Positions 27,624 to 36,927 are shown, counted from the stretch's first letter. The stretch: DNA of 64,000 bases from Sphingomonas endolithica (GCF_025231525.1 NZ_CP103057.1:885001-949000); one strand, 5' to 3'. Numbers and translations: made by a program. The notes: generated by a model not told the origin, from the letters alone.

Positions 27624-27671
27624 CTATGCCGCCGCTATGCGAAAGGCCTGGATCGATCTCGAAACACTATG
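27624..27671 (+). promoter_or_regulatory. Conserved motif copy D, upstream of the 106-aa membrane protein
   Basis: On the plus strand: CTATG (27624), then 11 bases on CTATGCGAAA (27635), 7 bases, ATCGATCTCGAAA, CA, CTATG (ending 27671). It is 102 bases upstream of the ATG of the 106-residue protein. Copies B and D agree best with each other, including the extra 11-base repeat. Confidence 0.66.
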
Positions 27672-27773
27672 CGGGATTGGCGATGTGAGCGTCATGGTCT
27701 CCTTCACATCCACCTACCGGCGCGCACCATCCGCGAGAAAAGATCGCGGGACGGTCATCACGGCATCCTTGCC

Positions 27774-28094
27774 ATGAGCCCAATTTTGCTCGTTTTCGCC
27801 CTGCCGATCGAACTGCTTGCCTTGTTCGCGATCTGGAGCTGGAGCCCGCGGGGGCGACCGGCTGGCTGGCTTATCCTGGGCTGCGTAATGCTATCGTGCG
27901 TGGCCGGGTTGGCGGTGATGCTCCCGGCATCCCTCGCGGCGCGCCTCTGCCTGGGCTTGGCGGGCATGTATCTGTTTTCCGCACTTGCCTGGGCATGGTG
28001 GGCCGCAGGCACGCGCCCGACGGACTGGAGGCCCGGCGACGTCGGCCGCGCCTGTCTGGCGACCGCGTTGTTCGCCCTGGCGAATGTTGGCTAA
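27774..28094 (+). CDS. Orphan membrane protein, 106 aa, divergent from torF-kdp
   Basis: Three hydrophobic segments (about residues 3-22, PILLVFALPIELLALFAIWS; 30-50; 56-80) and a short tail. I recognise no family. I use ATG 27774; the frame is open upstream but passes through motif copy D and becomes low quality. The ribosome binding site is weak. It is divergent from torF-kdp and convergent with the phosphoesterase gene, which ends 22 bases away. Motif D suggests it is co-regulated with the Kdp system. Confidence 0.65.
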   Translation: MSPILLVFALPIELLALFAIWSWSPRGRPAGWLILGCVMLSCVAGLAVMLPASLAARLCLGLAGMYLFSALAWAWWAAGTRPTDWRPGDVGRACLATALFALANVG

Positions 28095-28116
28095 GGCCGA
28101 TTCTCGCGCGGATCCC

Positions 28117-29178
28117 CTACCTGGGTGACGTAGGCCGATCGCTACGCAGCGTGATGCGTGTAAGCTCCGAAGGCCGCCCGAGGCGCAGCGCGAAGCCCGG
28201 CCACAGCCCCGTGCCGTTGCTGACGTACAGCGTCATGCCATCGACCTCGTACCGGCCGGACACGAAGCCGGCATTGCCGCGCGCCACCAGCCGGTCGAGC
28301 CCGAGGATCATGCCGCCATGCGTGTGCCCGGAAAGCTGCAGCGCGACGCCGCGCGCGGCGGCCTGCCGCGCCCGGCGCGGCTGATGGTCGAGCAGGATCA
28401 CGGGGGCATCTTCGGGTGCGCCGGCCAAGGCCGCCGCGAGATCCGGCCCGGCCTGTCCATGGCCGGGCGCCGACAGATCGGTGACACCGGCAAGAACGAT
28501 CCGCGGCTCGCCACGCGTCAGCAGCGCGTGCGCATTGGGCAGCATCTTTATCCCCAGTCCGGCGATGTGCCGCATCCACGCCGCATACTCGAAGAAATAT
28601 TCGTGATTGCCCGGAATGGCGTAGACGCCGTCGGGCGCGCGCAGGCCGCGCAGCGGCTCGACATCGGCGCGGCGCATCTCCACCGATCCGTCGATGAAGT
28701 CGCCGGTCACGACGATGGCATCGGCCCCGGCAGCGTTGGCGCGATCGACCACCGCGCGCGCCCATGTTGCGGGAAACAGCCGACTGATATGCAGATCGGT
28801 CAGTTGCAGCAGCCGGTATCCCTCGAATTCCGGCGGCAGACCGGCGATCGTGACCTCGATATCCGTGACCGGCGGCACGCGCACCGCGTTGGCCACCGCG
28901 ATGGCCGCCAGCAGTGCCGCGACGCCTGCGCTGCCATATCGTACGCTGTCCGGAAGGCTGAGCGCGCGCTGCCTCGCCAGCATGGCGGCCAACGTGCCGA
29001 GATCGAGCACGATCTGCACGACGGCGAGCAGCACGATGAAGCCAAAGGCCCAGTTGAACAGGATGACGACGGACCGCGGGAATTCCGGCGCGAACACCGA
29101 GCCGGACGATAGCTTGCTCCAGAAATGATATTGCGACGCGGCCAGCAGCAGGAACGCGATCGCACCCTTGCCCCACAA
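28117..29178 (-). CDS. Membrane-anchored metallophosphoesterase (YkuE/YaeI-like)
   Basis: 353 residues from TTG 29178. Several N-terminal TM segments are followed by a calcineurin-like domain with all metal-binding motifs: QLTDLHIS, VTGDFID, PGNHEYFF, and SGHTHGGM near the end. The class includes UDP-2,3-diacylglucosamine and phosphodiester hydrolases; the substrate here is unknown. Oddity: the frame continues open for 24 codons upstream and encodes a further convincing TM helix (FHLIFAAPSLFVIARWLWPL), but that stretch has no ATG, GTG or TTG. An ATC at 29250 with GGAGAG five bases upstream may be the real start. Confidence 0.88.
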   Translation of the reverse strand: MWGKGAIAFLLLAASQYHFWSKLSSGSVFAPEFPRSVVILFNWAFGFIVLLAVVQIVLDLGTLAAMLARQRALSLPDSVRYGSAGVAALLAAIAVANAVRVPPVTDIEVTIAGLPPEFEGYRLLQLTDLHISRLFPATWARAVVDRANAAGADAIVVTGDFIDGSVEMRRADVEPLRGLRAPDGVYAIPGNHEYFFEYAAWMRHIAGLGIKMLPNAHALLTRGEPRIVLAGVTDLSAPGHGQAGPDLAAALAGAPEDAPVILLDHQPRRARQAAARGVALQLSGHTHGGMILGLDRLVARGNAGFVSGRYEVDGMTLYVSNGTGLWPGFALRLGRPSELTRITLRSDRPTSPR

Positions 29179-29316
29179 CGGCAGCGATAAGGGCCAGAGC
29201 CAGCGCGCGATGACGAACAGGCTCGGCGCTGCAAAGATGAGGTGAAAGATCGTCGCTCTCCAGATGTGCGGTGTCGTGGCTAGGGCACGCTAGGGTTGCA
29301 CGGGGCGTCGCGTGGC

Positions 29317-30501
29317 TCAGCGTTCTCGGCGGGGGATCTGCATCGCCACGCTGGCGGCCGACAATAGCCCGCCGAGCACCGCGACGGCAGTCCAGCCGCT
29401 CAGCGTCCAGGCCCAAGTCGCCGCTGCCGATCCGGCCGCGCCGCCGAGGAACATCGCGCCCATGAAGATCGTGTTGAGCCGCGCACGCGCCTCCGGGCGG
29501 AGCGCGTAGACGATGTGCTGGTTCGACACGAGCGCGCTCTGCACCCCGAAATCGAGCAGGATCACGCCGACGATCAGCCCGGCGATGCTGCCCCACACGC
29601 CGATCACCACCCATGCGGCAAGCGTCAGCGCGGCGCCGAGCAGGATCACGCGGTGCGGGCCGCTTCGGTCTGCCATGCGCCCGGCGACCGGTGCGGCAAG
29701 CACGCCCACCGCGCCGACGATGCCGAACAGGCCGGCGATGTCGGCACCCAGGCCGAAGCGCGGCTGCTGCAAATGCAGCGCCAGGATCGTCCAGAACGCG
29801 CTGAACGCGGCGAACAGCAGCGCCTGGGTAATCGCCGCTTTCCTCAGCGCACCGAACTCTCGCCACAAGCCGCCGAGCGAATGCAGCAGCTGGCCGTACC
29901 GCAGGTCGGCATCCGGCGTGCTCCGCGGCAGCCGTGCCGCCAGCAACGCGCCCGCGCCCAGCGCCAATGGCACGCCCAGCCAGAACATCGCGCGCCAGCC
30001 GGCATGCGTCGCAACGAAGCCCGCCAGTGTCCGGCTGAGCAGGATGCCGCATAACAGCCCCGCCATGACGGTGCCGACCGTGGCACCGCGACGCTCCGGG
30101 CTCGATAAATGGGCGGCAAAGGGGACGATCTGCTGCGCCACGGTCGCCAGTACGCCGACCAGCAGCGATCCCGCGATCACCAGCGCAACACTCGGCGCCA
30201 GCGCGACGATGGCGAGCGCCACGGCCAGCCCGATGAACTGCAGGACGATCAACCGCTTGCGTTCGACCAGATCCCCCAGCGGCACCAGCAGGAACAGCCC
30301 CGCCGCATAGCCGAGTTGCGTTGCCGTCGGCACCAGGGCGGTGGCCGCGCCCGGCAGGTCGCGCTCCATGATGCCGAGCATCGGCTGGTTGTAATAGATG
30401 TTCGCCACCGCAATGCCCGCGGTCGCCGCCATCGCGAAGGTCAATCCCCTGCCGAGGCGCTCCTCGGGTGCGGCGTGGAGGGTGTTGGCAGTGTGCGTCA
30501 T
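29317..30501 (-). CDS. Major facilitator superfamily transporter
   Basis: 394 residues with about 12 TM segments in two halves. The loop 2-3 signature of the drug/proton antiporter group appears as [13 protein letters not shown], and its echo after TM8 as [14 protein letters not shown]. The N-terminus is short and cytoplasmic. The opening [12 protein letters not shown] is typical of the YnfM/Bcr-like efflux carriers. The substrate is unknown. Alone on the minus strand, between the phosphoesterase and a DUF892 gene. Confidence 0.9.
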   Translation of the reverse strand: MTHTANTLHAAPEERLGRGLTFAMAATAGIAVANIYYNQPMLGIMERDLPGAATALVPTATQLGYAAGLFLLVPLGDLVERKRLIVLQFIGLAVALAIVALAPSVALVIAGSLLVGVLATVAQQIVPFAAHLSSPERRGATVGTVMAGLLCGILLSRTLAGFVATHAGWRAMFWLGVPLALGAGALLAARLPRSTPDADLRYGQLLHSLGGLWREFGALRKAAITQALLFAAFSAFWTILALHLQQPRFGLGADIAGLFGIVGAVGVLAAPVAGRMADRSGPHRVILLGAALTLAAWVVIGVWGSIAGLIVGVILLDFGVQSALVSNQHIVYALRPEARARLNTIFMGAMFLGGAAGSAAATWAWTLSGWTAVAVLGGLLSAASVAMQIPRRER

Positions 30502-30594
30502 CGCGTCCCCCTGCCCTCAACGCGGTGCGAGGTCGAGAGACGAATGCTCCTGAGTGCGCGTCGCCGCGTGAGAAGCGGCAACCTCGTTGCGTCG

Positions 30595-31080
30595 TCAGGC
30601 GCCAGCCAAAGCCTTGCGCGTGATAGTCGCCAATAATTCGCGCAGGGCGTGATCGGCTTCCTGGCGCTGGATCGTGTTGTGTTCGGCGGCAGTGCGGACG
30701 CGCATGTCACCAAGCGCGTCGGCAACGGCGATGGCGGTTTCGTAGGAGACGATCTCCGCTGCGAAGCCTTTTCGGATCGCACCGATCAGCGCGATGTCGA
30801 GCAGCGGACCGGGCGCGATGCTCTTCGAATCGCGCTTGGCGTCCTTGAGGATGCCCTTCATCCACAGGTTCGCCGGCCCGTCCGTATCGCGGCCGGTCTG
30901 CTGCAAGGCGTCGGCCTGGGCTTGGCTGAGCGCGATCTGCTCCTGCAGCAACGAGGCGAGCGCGGCATCCTGGATCACCGGTACGAGCTTCGGCAGGCGC
31001 TCGGCCATCAGGATGGCGCCGGCATACAGGTCCTGCACGCAGGCGATGAGGAGTTTGTCGGGCGTATCAGTGCTGCTCAT
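30595..31080 (-). CDS. DUF892 / YciF-like ferritin-fold protein
   Basis: 161 residues of a four-helix bundle of the DUF892 (YciE/YciF) family. The opening DKLLIACVQDLYAGAILMAE matches the family's 'xLxELYxAE' start, followed by QEQIALSQAQADALQ and the late EIVSYETAIAVADALG. YciF-like proteins are induced by stress and have a di-metal ferritin-like core, with function unproven. Length is normal. It is divergent from the MBL hydrolase gene. Confidence 0.82.
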   Translation of the reverse strand: MSSTDTPDKLLIACVQDLYAGAILMAERLPKLVPVIQDAALASLLQEQIALSQAQADALQQTGRDTDGPANLWMKGILKDAKRDSKSIAPGPLLDIALIGAIRKGFAAEIVSYETAIAVADALGDMRVRTAAEHNTIQRQEADHALRELLATITRKALAGA

Positions 31081-31208
31081 GAGGCGATAACCGGCGGACC
31101 GCGCATTTGTTGCCGGCAGCCGACCGGGCGCCCTATTCTTCGTGGTGAACCAATGCTTTGCGCCTGCGTTTTGAGCATCTTACCATCATGCGCGGCAGGA
31201 GACAGCGA

Positions 31209-32066
31209 GTGCGGATCCATCATCTCAATTGTGGTACGGACTGCCCCGTCGGCGGCGCGCTGTTCGATGGCTGCAGCAAGGGGCCGCTCGGGCACCTCGT
31301 CTGCCATTGCCTGCTGATCGAGACGGATGCGCATGGCTTGGTGCTGGTAGATACCGGTTACGGCCTGAACGACGTGCGGCACCCGCATCAGCGGCCGCAC
31401 CCGCGGATCACGCGGGCGTGGCGGGCGATGCTCAATATACAGCTGCGCGAGGAGGAGACGGCGATCCGGCAGATCGAGCGGCTGGGCTTCTCGGCGGCGG
31501 ATGTGCGGCATGTCGTGCTGACGCATCTCGACTTCGATCATGCCGGCGGGATCGACGACTTTCCGAACGCGACCATCCACCTGCTCGATGCAGAATTCCG
31601 CGCCGCCACCGGCCCGCGCACGACCACCGTAGCGCGTAACCGCTACCGTCCCCGGCAGTTCGACACCGCCGACCAGTGGCAGGTGTATGACGGCGTGGGC
31701 GAGCCCTGGTTCGGGTTCGATGCGGTGCGCGATCTGAAGGGCCTGCCGCCGGAGATCCTGCTCGTGCCGCTGCCCGGGCATACATGGGGCCATGCCGGCG
31801 TGGCGATCGATGGCGGCGATCGCTGGCTGCTGCACGCTGGCGACGCCTATTTCTACCGCAGCGAGGTACGGCAGGCGAAACGTGAATGCACGCCGGGGCT
31901 GCGCGGCTATCAGACGCTGATGGAGGTCGACCGCGCACTGCGACTGGCCAACCAGCAGCGCGTCAGGGCGCTATCGGTGGAGCAAGCCGGCGCGGTGGAC
32001 GTGATCTGCTCGCACGATGTCGTGGAGTTGGCTGCATGCCAGGCCGGGCGACCGCTCGGCCTTTGA
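31209..32066 (+). CDS. Metallo-beta-lactamase-fold hydrolase (AHL-lactonase-like)
   Basis: 285 residues. Metal-binding signature HLDFDHAGG (H-x-D-x-D-H, as in lactonases rather than H-x-H-x-D-H), later His in PLPGHTWGHAG, Asp in LLHAGDAYFY and C-terminal His in ICSHDVVEL. N-terminal NCGTDCPVGGALFDG and VLVDTGYG are typical of the AiiA/AttM-like and related MBL group. It may open lactones, but the substrate is not shown. I chose GTG 31209 because AGGAGA lies 9 bases before it; an ATG 7 codons upstream exists without a ribosome binding site. Confidence 0.88.
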   Translation: MRIHHLNCGTDCPVGGALFDGCSKGPLGHLVCHCLLIETDAHGLVLVDTGYGLNDVRHPHQRPHPRITRAWRAMLNIQLREEETAIRQIERLGFSAADVRHVVLTHLDFDHAGGIDDFPNATIHLLDAEFRAATGPRTTTVARNRYRPRQFDTADQWQVYDGVGEPWFGFDAVRDLKGLPPEILLVPLPGHTWGHAGVAIDGGDRWLLHAGDAYFYRSEVRQAKRECTPGLRGYQTLMEVDRALRLANQQRVRALSVEQAGAVDVICSHDVVELAACQAGRPLGL

Positions 32067-32082
32067 TGACCGTCTTACCTTG

Positions 32083-32368
32083 TCCGTTCGTGCTGAGCTT
32101 GTCGAAGCACGTGCCCGGAACGCGCCCTTGGCCAAGCTTCGGACGATCGGGTTAGAGCGTGATGACTTGGAACAATCTCACTCCCCCGTTCATCCTGAGT
32201 AGCCCCTTCGACTGCCTGCAAGGGCAGGCGCTCAGGACAGGCGTCGAGTAGCCCGTAGGGCGTATCGGGAAGGCGTATCGAAGGACATGCGATACCGCGC
32301 TCCAAGTGCTTCGATACGGGTCCTCGATACGGCCTGCGGCCTACTTGGTCTCTACTCAGCACGAACGG
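32083..32368. repeat. Dispersed 183-bp repeat plus partial unit (CCGTTCGT family)
   Basis: The core is 32186-32368, starting CCGTTCATCCTGAGTAGCCC and ending with its inverted terminus CTCAGCACGAACGG. Inside are hairpins such as GCCTGC-AAGG-GCAGGC. A partial unit (CCGTTCGTGCTGAGCTTGTC) begins at 32083. The core is the inverted homologue of 36743-36927. It fills the 332-base gap between the convergent MBL and DUF1343 genes; nothing else is seen there. Confidence 0.88.
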
Positions 32369-32398
32369 TAGAAGATGAGGTCGCCATGTTTTGGTCGT

Positions 32399-33595
32399 TC
32401 AGTATAGTAGCGAAGACGCCCGGAGTTCGGCCCACGCCTGCTCGTCAGGCCGCGTGACCGCGTCCAGGTCGCCCGCAGTGGCGCTCGCATCGTCGACCCA
32501 GTCGCGCAGGCCGGGGCCGCCGTTGATCACGTCGATCGCGAGCTTGCCGAATTCATATTCGTACGGGAAATCGCGCCACAAATCGTAATCGGGATAGAGC
32601 GTGCGGATCGCCTTGAACCCTGCGGCCTGAACGCGCCACGGGCGGAACGCTGCATGGTCGTAGCCTGACCCTTCGGCATGGATGAACACACCGTTGCACA
32701 ACTGCCCGACATGCTTGTGGAAGGTCGGCTGAAACCAGAAATCGCGCAGGGTGCAGCCCGCCAGCCAGTCGGGCGCGATGCGGTGCATCTCGGCAATCAC
32801 TGCCTTGGCGTCGATATCGGGCGCGCCGAACAGCTCGAGCGGGCGGGTCGTGCCGCGGCCTTCGGACAGGTTGGTGCCCTCCAGCATCACCGTGCCGGCA
32901 TAGGCGCGCGCCATGTTGACGTTGGCGGCATTCGGGCTGGGATTGATCCACACCCGGTCCTCCGGCCAGCCGAAGCCGGGCGCGGCGTCCGGTGCCCAGC
33001 CCTGCATCGCGATCACCCGGTATTCCACGTCCAGCTTGTAGTGCGCGATGAACCAATGGCCGAGCTCGCCCAACGTCATGCCATGGCGCATCGACATCGG
33101 CCCTGCCCCGACGAAGCTTTCCCAACCGGGAAGCAAGGTCAGCCCCTCGATCGGGCGGCCGGCGGGGTTGGGTCGATCGAGCACCCACACGCCCTTGTGG
33201 TGCTCGGCGGCGGCCTGCAGCACGTACAGCAACGTCGTGACGAACGTGTAGATGCGGCCGCCGACATCCTGCAGGTCGACCAGCATGACGTCGAACGTGT
33301 CCAGCGACCGGGCGGTCGGGCGGCGTACCTCGCCGTAGAGGCTGAATACGGGGATGCCGTACCCCGGATCGGCGAAGTCGGGCGACTCCATCATATTGTC
33401 CTGCAGGTCGCCGCGCACGCCGTGCTGCGGGCCAAACACCGCTGAGACGTTCACGCCCGCGGCGACCAGCGCGTCGAGGCTGTGCGTCAGGTCCGCCGTG
33501 ACCGAGGCGGGATGCGCGAGCAAAGCGACGCGCTTGCCCTCCAGGGGTGCACGCAAGGCGGGGTCGGCGAGCAGCCGATCGATACCGAATTTCAT
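32399..33595 (-). CDS. DUF1343 protein, exo-beta-N-acetylmuramidase NamZ-like
   Basis: 398 residues from ATG 33595. Family landmarks: GIDRLLADP, the strand VALLAHPASV, VFGPQHGVRGDLQDN, VFSLYGE, MLVDLQDVGGRIYTF, WVLDRPNPAG, LEGTNLSEGRGTTRPLELFG and WFQPTFHKHVG. Characterised members (NamZ of Bacillus) release MurNAc from the non-reducing end of muropeptide glycans, so a role in peptidoglycan recycling is likely. No clear signal peptide is seen with this start, which is unusual for an exo-acting enzyme. Convergent with the MBL gene, divergent from the DUF4126 gene. Confidence 0.92.
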   Translation of the reverse strand: MKFGIDRLLADPALRAPLEGKRVALLAHPASVTADLTHSLDALVAAGVNVSAVFGPQHGVRGDLQDNMMESPDFADPGYGIPVFSLYGEVRRPTARSLDTFDVMLVDLQDVGGRIYTFVTTLLYVLQAAAEHHKGVWVLDRPNPAGRPIEGLTLLPGWESFVGAGPMSMRHGMTLGELGHWFIAHYKLDVEYRVIAMQGWAPDAAPGFGWPEDRVWINPSPNAANVNMARAYAGTVMLEGTNLSEGRGTTRPLELFGAPDIDAKAVIAEMHRIAPDWLAGCTLRDFWFQPTFHKHVGQLCNGVFIHAEGSGYDHAAFRPWRVQAAGFKAIRTLYPDYDLWRDFPYEYEFGKLAIDVINGGPGLRDWVDDASATAGDLDAVTRPDEQAWAELRASSLLY

Positions 33596-33702
33596 GGCCG
33601 GCGTGGTGCCGGGCAGCGCCAGCGCGTGCAAGCGCGTTTTTCGCGAGGGGGAGCGAAACCGGTGGCGATTGGTTGTGCTGCCGTATCATTAGAGGAACCG
33701 CC

Positions 33703-34149
33703 ATGATCCGCTCCTTCCTGCTCGGCTTGTCCGGTGGCGCTCGCGCGATGACCCCGCTCGCGGCAGTCGCCAACGCCGCACGCACCGGAAACCTGCCGGC
33801 TGACAACAATGCGCCCGACTTCCTGTCGCACCCGATCGTGTCGGCCGGCACGATGGCGCTGGCGGTGTACGAACTGGCCGGCGACAAGCAGCCGAGCGCA
33901 CCGGACCGCATCATCCCGGCGGCGGTCGTGGTCCGCGGGCTGAACGCGGCCTTTGCTGGTGCCGTGGTGGCGCCGCGTGACCGACGCTGGGCTGGTGCGG
34001 CGGTCGGCGGGGCGACGGCGGTGATCGCGTCGTATCTCACCTGGCGTGTGCGGATGCGGGCGATGCAGGATCATGGGCAGACGATGACGGGCTTTGTCGA
34101 GGATGCCGTCGTGGTGCCGATGGCGGTTGCGGCGGCGATGGGGCGCTAG
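33703..34149 (+). CDS. DUF4126-family membrane protein
   Basis: 148 residues. An N-terminal GLSGGARAMTPLA motif and TM-like glycine/alanine-rich segments (about 40-55, 70-85, 95-112) with a final VPMAVAAAMG fit the DUF4126 family of small integral membrane proteins of unknown function. ATG 33703 has AGAGGAA 7 bases upstream. It stands alone on the plus strand between the DUF1343 and DOMON-like genes. Confidence 0.8.
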   Translation: MIRSFLLGLSGGARAMTPLAAVANAARTGNLPADNNAPDFLSHPIVSAGTMALAVYELAGDKQPSAPDRIIPAAVVVRGLNAAFAGAVVAPRDRRWAGAAVGGATAVIASYLTWRVRMRAMQDHGQTMTGFVEDAVVVPMAVAAAMGR

Positions 34150-34225
34150 GCTGATCGGCATGTCGGTTGGCCTGCGTACGCTCGGCACGTGACTGGGGCG
34201 GAAAGCATCCACCAAGCCGTTAAAG

Positions 34226-34759
34226 CTACTGCTCGGAAGCCGGCAATCGTCCGGTGAAACAGTCGCGATTGTGGAAGTCGGGCGGGCCGGGCGCGTGGGC
34301 GAGTGCCCAGTAGGATTTGGTGCCGTCCACTTCTTCGATCACTGCCGATAGTCCGATGTGACAGGGGCCAGGCGGGATATCGTCCAGTTCCTGATCGACT
34401 TCGATGATGTAGCCGGCGTCTGGCCCGCCCCGCGCGATGTGCGGCGGAGCGATCTGCGGCAGGTCGCGCATGCCGGCGCGGTAGCTGTCGAAGCCATAGG
34501 CGGCCCACTCGGTCGACGGCGCGTAATTGAATTCGAGATAGCTCTCCGATCCCCCGGGTGCGAGGAACAGCTCGAAACAGGTCGTCTTCCATAAGCCACC
34601 GGCCCTGAGCGGCGACTTCGCTTCGGGCAGCAGCAGGGCGTCTCCGCCCTCGACGATGAAGGTCAGCAGCAGGCCTGTGGCAGTTGCCACGAGATCGACC
34701 ACCACGCCGCGTACCCGGGCGGGAGGTGTGTCCGGGTGCGGATGGAGGATGTATCTCAT
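34226..34759 (-). CDS. DOMON-like domain protein
   Basis: 177 residues, all-beta appearance, no signal peptide. The segment LWKTTCFELFLAPGGSESYLEF with later EFNYAPSTEWAAYGFDSYR is the hallmark of the DOMON-like/CBM9-like family common in sphingomonads and related bacteria. The product FHNRDCFTGRLPAS at the end is also typical. Related domains bind sugars or haem, but no ligand is known for this one. Confidence 0.8.
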   Translation of the reverse strand: MRYILHPHPDTPPARVRGVVVDLVATATGLLLTFIVEGGDALLLPEAKSPLRAGGLWKTTCFELFLAPGGSESYLEFNYAPSTEWAAYGFDSYRAGMRDLPQIAPPHIARGGPDAGYIIEVDQELDDIPPGPCHIGLSAVIEEVDGTKSYWALAHAPGPPDFHNRDCFTGRLPASEQ

Positions 34760-34889
34760 CGCGCTACCCTAGCGCATGAGGAGCGGAGATCGACCCTTTG
34801 CTTGGTCGTTCCGAGCTGCACCAAGCGTTTCGCGGCAGTTCCCCGGCGGAGGCTGGGGCGTGTCGCATGATGCACGCGCGAGAGCGGGT

Positions 34890-35222
34890 TCAATAAGCAG
34901 GCAAGGCTAGGGCCCGCACCGCGGCGCGGTCGATCGGGGCGTCGAAGCGGCAGCCGGTAAAACCCTGGTCGGCCCACACCACCGTCGCGCCGACCGGCAT
35001 GCCGCCCGGAAAGCGCAGCCACAGCCGCTCGCCGCGCTCTGCGCCAAGGTCGGCCTGGATCCGGCAGCCGAAGATCGAGATGTCGTGCAGCAGCGCGTCG
35101 GTTGGCTCGGTGCCATGGCGCCGCACGCTGCCGCGGCTTACCGACACCGGGTGGCGGACGGCACCGCGTTGCTCGACCGAAGCCGGCGCGACACTGCGAT
35201 ATTGCGTAACCCTGGACGCCAT
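34890..35222 (-). CDS. PilZ domain protein
   Basis: 110 residues, essentially one PilZ domain. RHPVSVSRGSVRRHG supplies the Arg-rich N-terminal switch (loosely RxxxR), and DISIFGCRIQ is the D/NxSxxG motif of the beta-barrel. PilZ proteins bind cyclic-di-GMP; here the arginines are spaced unlike the strict RxxxR, so binding is uncertain. It is divergent from rimO. Confidence 0.82.
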   Translation of the reverse strand: MASRVTQYRSVAPASVEQRGAVRHPVSVSRGSVRRHGTEPTDALLHDISIFGCRIQADLGAERGERLWLRFPGGMPVGATVVWADQGFTGCRFDAPIDRAAVRALALPAY

Positions 35223-35343
35223 CGAGCTCCCTTTCCCGCTCGATGTGCAAGCGAAACTTCAACGAACCGTTAAGGACGTCCCACTGACGCTGCGCTAACG
35301 CTCTGGAAAAATGCGACGAACACGCTTATGTGCGCGGCCTCCC

Positions 35344-36714
35344 ATGGCAACCATCCTCCCCTCCCCGCCGCGTGTCGGCATGGTTTCGCTCGGCTGTCCC
35401 AAGAACCTTGTCGACAGCGAACGCATCCTCACCAAGCTGCGCAGCGACGGCTACGCCATGTCGCCCGATTATGCCGGCGCCGATATCGTGCTGGTCAATA
35501 CCTGTGGCTTCCTCGATTCCGCCAAGGAGGAAAGCCTGGAGGCGATCGGCGAAGCGATTGCCGAGAATGGCCGCGTGATCGTCACCGGGTGCATGGGCAA
35601 GGACGCCGAGACGATCCGCGCGCGCTTCCCGAATGTGCTCGCGGTGACCGGCGCGCATCAATATGAGGAAGTGGTCGGCGCCGTGCACGAGGCGGCACCG
35701 ATGCCGCCGAGCGCGTTCCTCAACCTCGTGCCCGACAGCGGCCTCAAGCTGACGCCGCGGCACTACAGCTATCTCAAGATTTCCGAGGGCTGCAATCATC
35801 GCTGCAGCTTCTGCATCATCCCGTCGCTGCGGGGCGATCTGGTCAGCCGCCGGCCGGATGCGATCCTGCGCGAGGCGGAGAAGCTGATTGAATCCGGCAC
35901 CAGGGAATTGCTGGTGATCAGCCAGGATACTTCGGCTTACGGCGTCGACATCAAGCACCAGCCACGCACGTGGCACGGGCAGGAGGTGCGCGCGCACATG
36001 ACCGATCTGTCGCGCGAGCTCGGCAAGCTCGGCGCCTGGGTCCGGCTGCATTACGTCTACCCCTATCCGCACGTCGATCACGTCATCCCATTGATGGCGG
36101 AGGGGCTGGTGCTCCCCTATCTCGACATCCCGTTCCAGCATGCCAGCCGCAACGTGCTGAAGCTGATGAAGCGCCCGGCGAACGAGACCAAGGTGCTCGA
36201 GCGGATCAGGAACTGGCGGACGATCGCGCCGGACATCGCGATCCGATCGACCTTCGTGGTCGGCTTTCCCGGCGAGACGGAGGATGATTTCCGCTATCTG
36301 ATGGATTGGCTGGAAGAAGCGCGGCTCGACCGCGTCGGCGCGTTCCGCTTCGAACCGGTCGAGGGTGCGGCGGCGAACCTGCTGCCCGACCATGTGCCGG
36401 AAGAGATCAAGGAAGAGCGCTACGCCCGCCTGATGGAGCTCACCGCGCGTATCTCGGCGGAAAAGCTCCACGCCAAGATCGGCCGCACGCTCGACGTGAT
36501 CATCGATGCGGTCGATGAGGATGGCGCCACCGGCCGATCGAAGGCTGACGCGCCGGAGATCGATGGCGAGGTGCATCTGCGCGATGCCGGACACCTGAAG
36601 CAGGGCGAAATCGTCTCGGTCGAAATCGAGGATGCCGACGAGCACGATTTGTACGGCGTGCCCGCCCGATCAGTGATGCAAAAGGTTGGCACGATGCTGG
36701 GCGAGATGCTCTAG
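35344..36714 (+). CDS. rimO: Ribosomal protein S12 methylthiotransferase RimO
   Basis: 456 residues. Radical-SAM methylthiotransferase that adds -SMe to an aspartate of ribosomal protein S12. The N-terminal UPF0004 domain has the three cysteines ([25 protein letters not shown]). The radical-SAM cluster is [14 protein letters not shown]. The C-terminal TRAM domain ends in a beta strand near the C-terminus. The RimO-type motif [12 protein letters not shown] distinguishes it from MiaB. I use ATG 35344; the frame opens 11 codons earlier but without homology. A dispersed repeat follows. Confidence 0.96.
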   Translation: MATILPSPPRVGMVSLGCPKNLVDSERILTKLRSDGYAMSPDYAGADIVLVNTCGFLDSAKEESLEAIGEAIAENGRVIVTGCMGKDAETIRARFPNVLAVTGAHQYEEVVGAVHEAAPMPPSAFLNLVPDSGLKLTPRHYSYLKISEGCNHRCSFCIIPSLRGDLVSRRPDAILREAEKLIESGTRELLVISQDTSAYGVDIKHQPRTWHGQEVRAHMTDLSRELGKLGAWVRLHYVYPYPHVDHVIPLMAEGLVLPYLDIPFQHASRNVLKLMKRPANETKVLERIRNWRTIAPDIAIRSTFVVGFPGETEDDFRYLMDWLEEARLDRVGAFRFEPVEGAAANLLPDHVPEEIKEERYARLMELTARISAEKLHAKIGRTLDVIIDAVDEDGATGRSKADAPEIDGEVHLRDAGHLKQGEIVSVEIEDADEHDLYGVPARSVMQKVGTMLGEML

Positions 36715-36742
36715 CGTTCCGTGCCTTCGGGCGACCCTCAAT

Positions 36743-36927
36743 CCGTTCGTGCTGAGTAGAGACCGAGTAGGCCGCAGGCCGTATCGAGGGCGCGTATCGA
36801 AGCACCGGTGGAGCGCGCGGCCGCCTGTCCTTCGATACGCGCTCTCGATACGCGCTTCGCGCTACTCGACGCCTGTCCTGAGCGCCTGCCCTTGCAGGCA
36901 GGCGAAGGGGCTACTCAGGACGAACGG
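36743..36927. repeat. Dispersed 185-bp repeat, inverted copy of the one at 32.2 kb
   Basis: Begins CCGTTCGTGCTGAGTAGAGA and ends GGGGCTACTCAGGACGAACGG. Its left 47 bases are the reverse complement of the right end of the 32186-32368 copy with one mismatch; the ends are imperfect terminal inverted repeats (CCGTTCGT / ACGAACGG). The middle has more differences. There are no open frames. It lies in the 265-base gap between rimO and the serine hydrolase gene, 29 bases after the rimO stop. Confidence 0.9.

Noticed and set aside
28142..30520. 792-codon minus-strand frame spanning the phosphoesterase and the MFS gene
   Set aside because: It is in a different frame from both recognised genes; the product is Arg/Ala-rich without domains.
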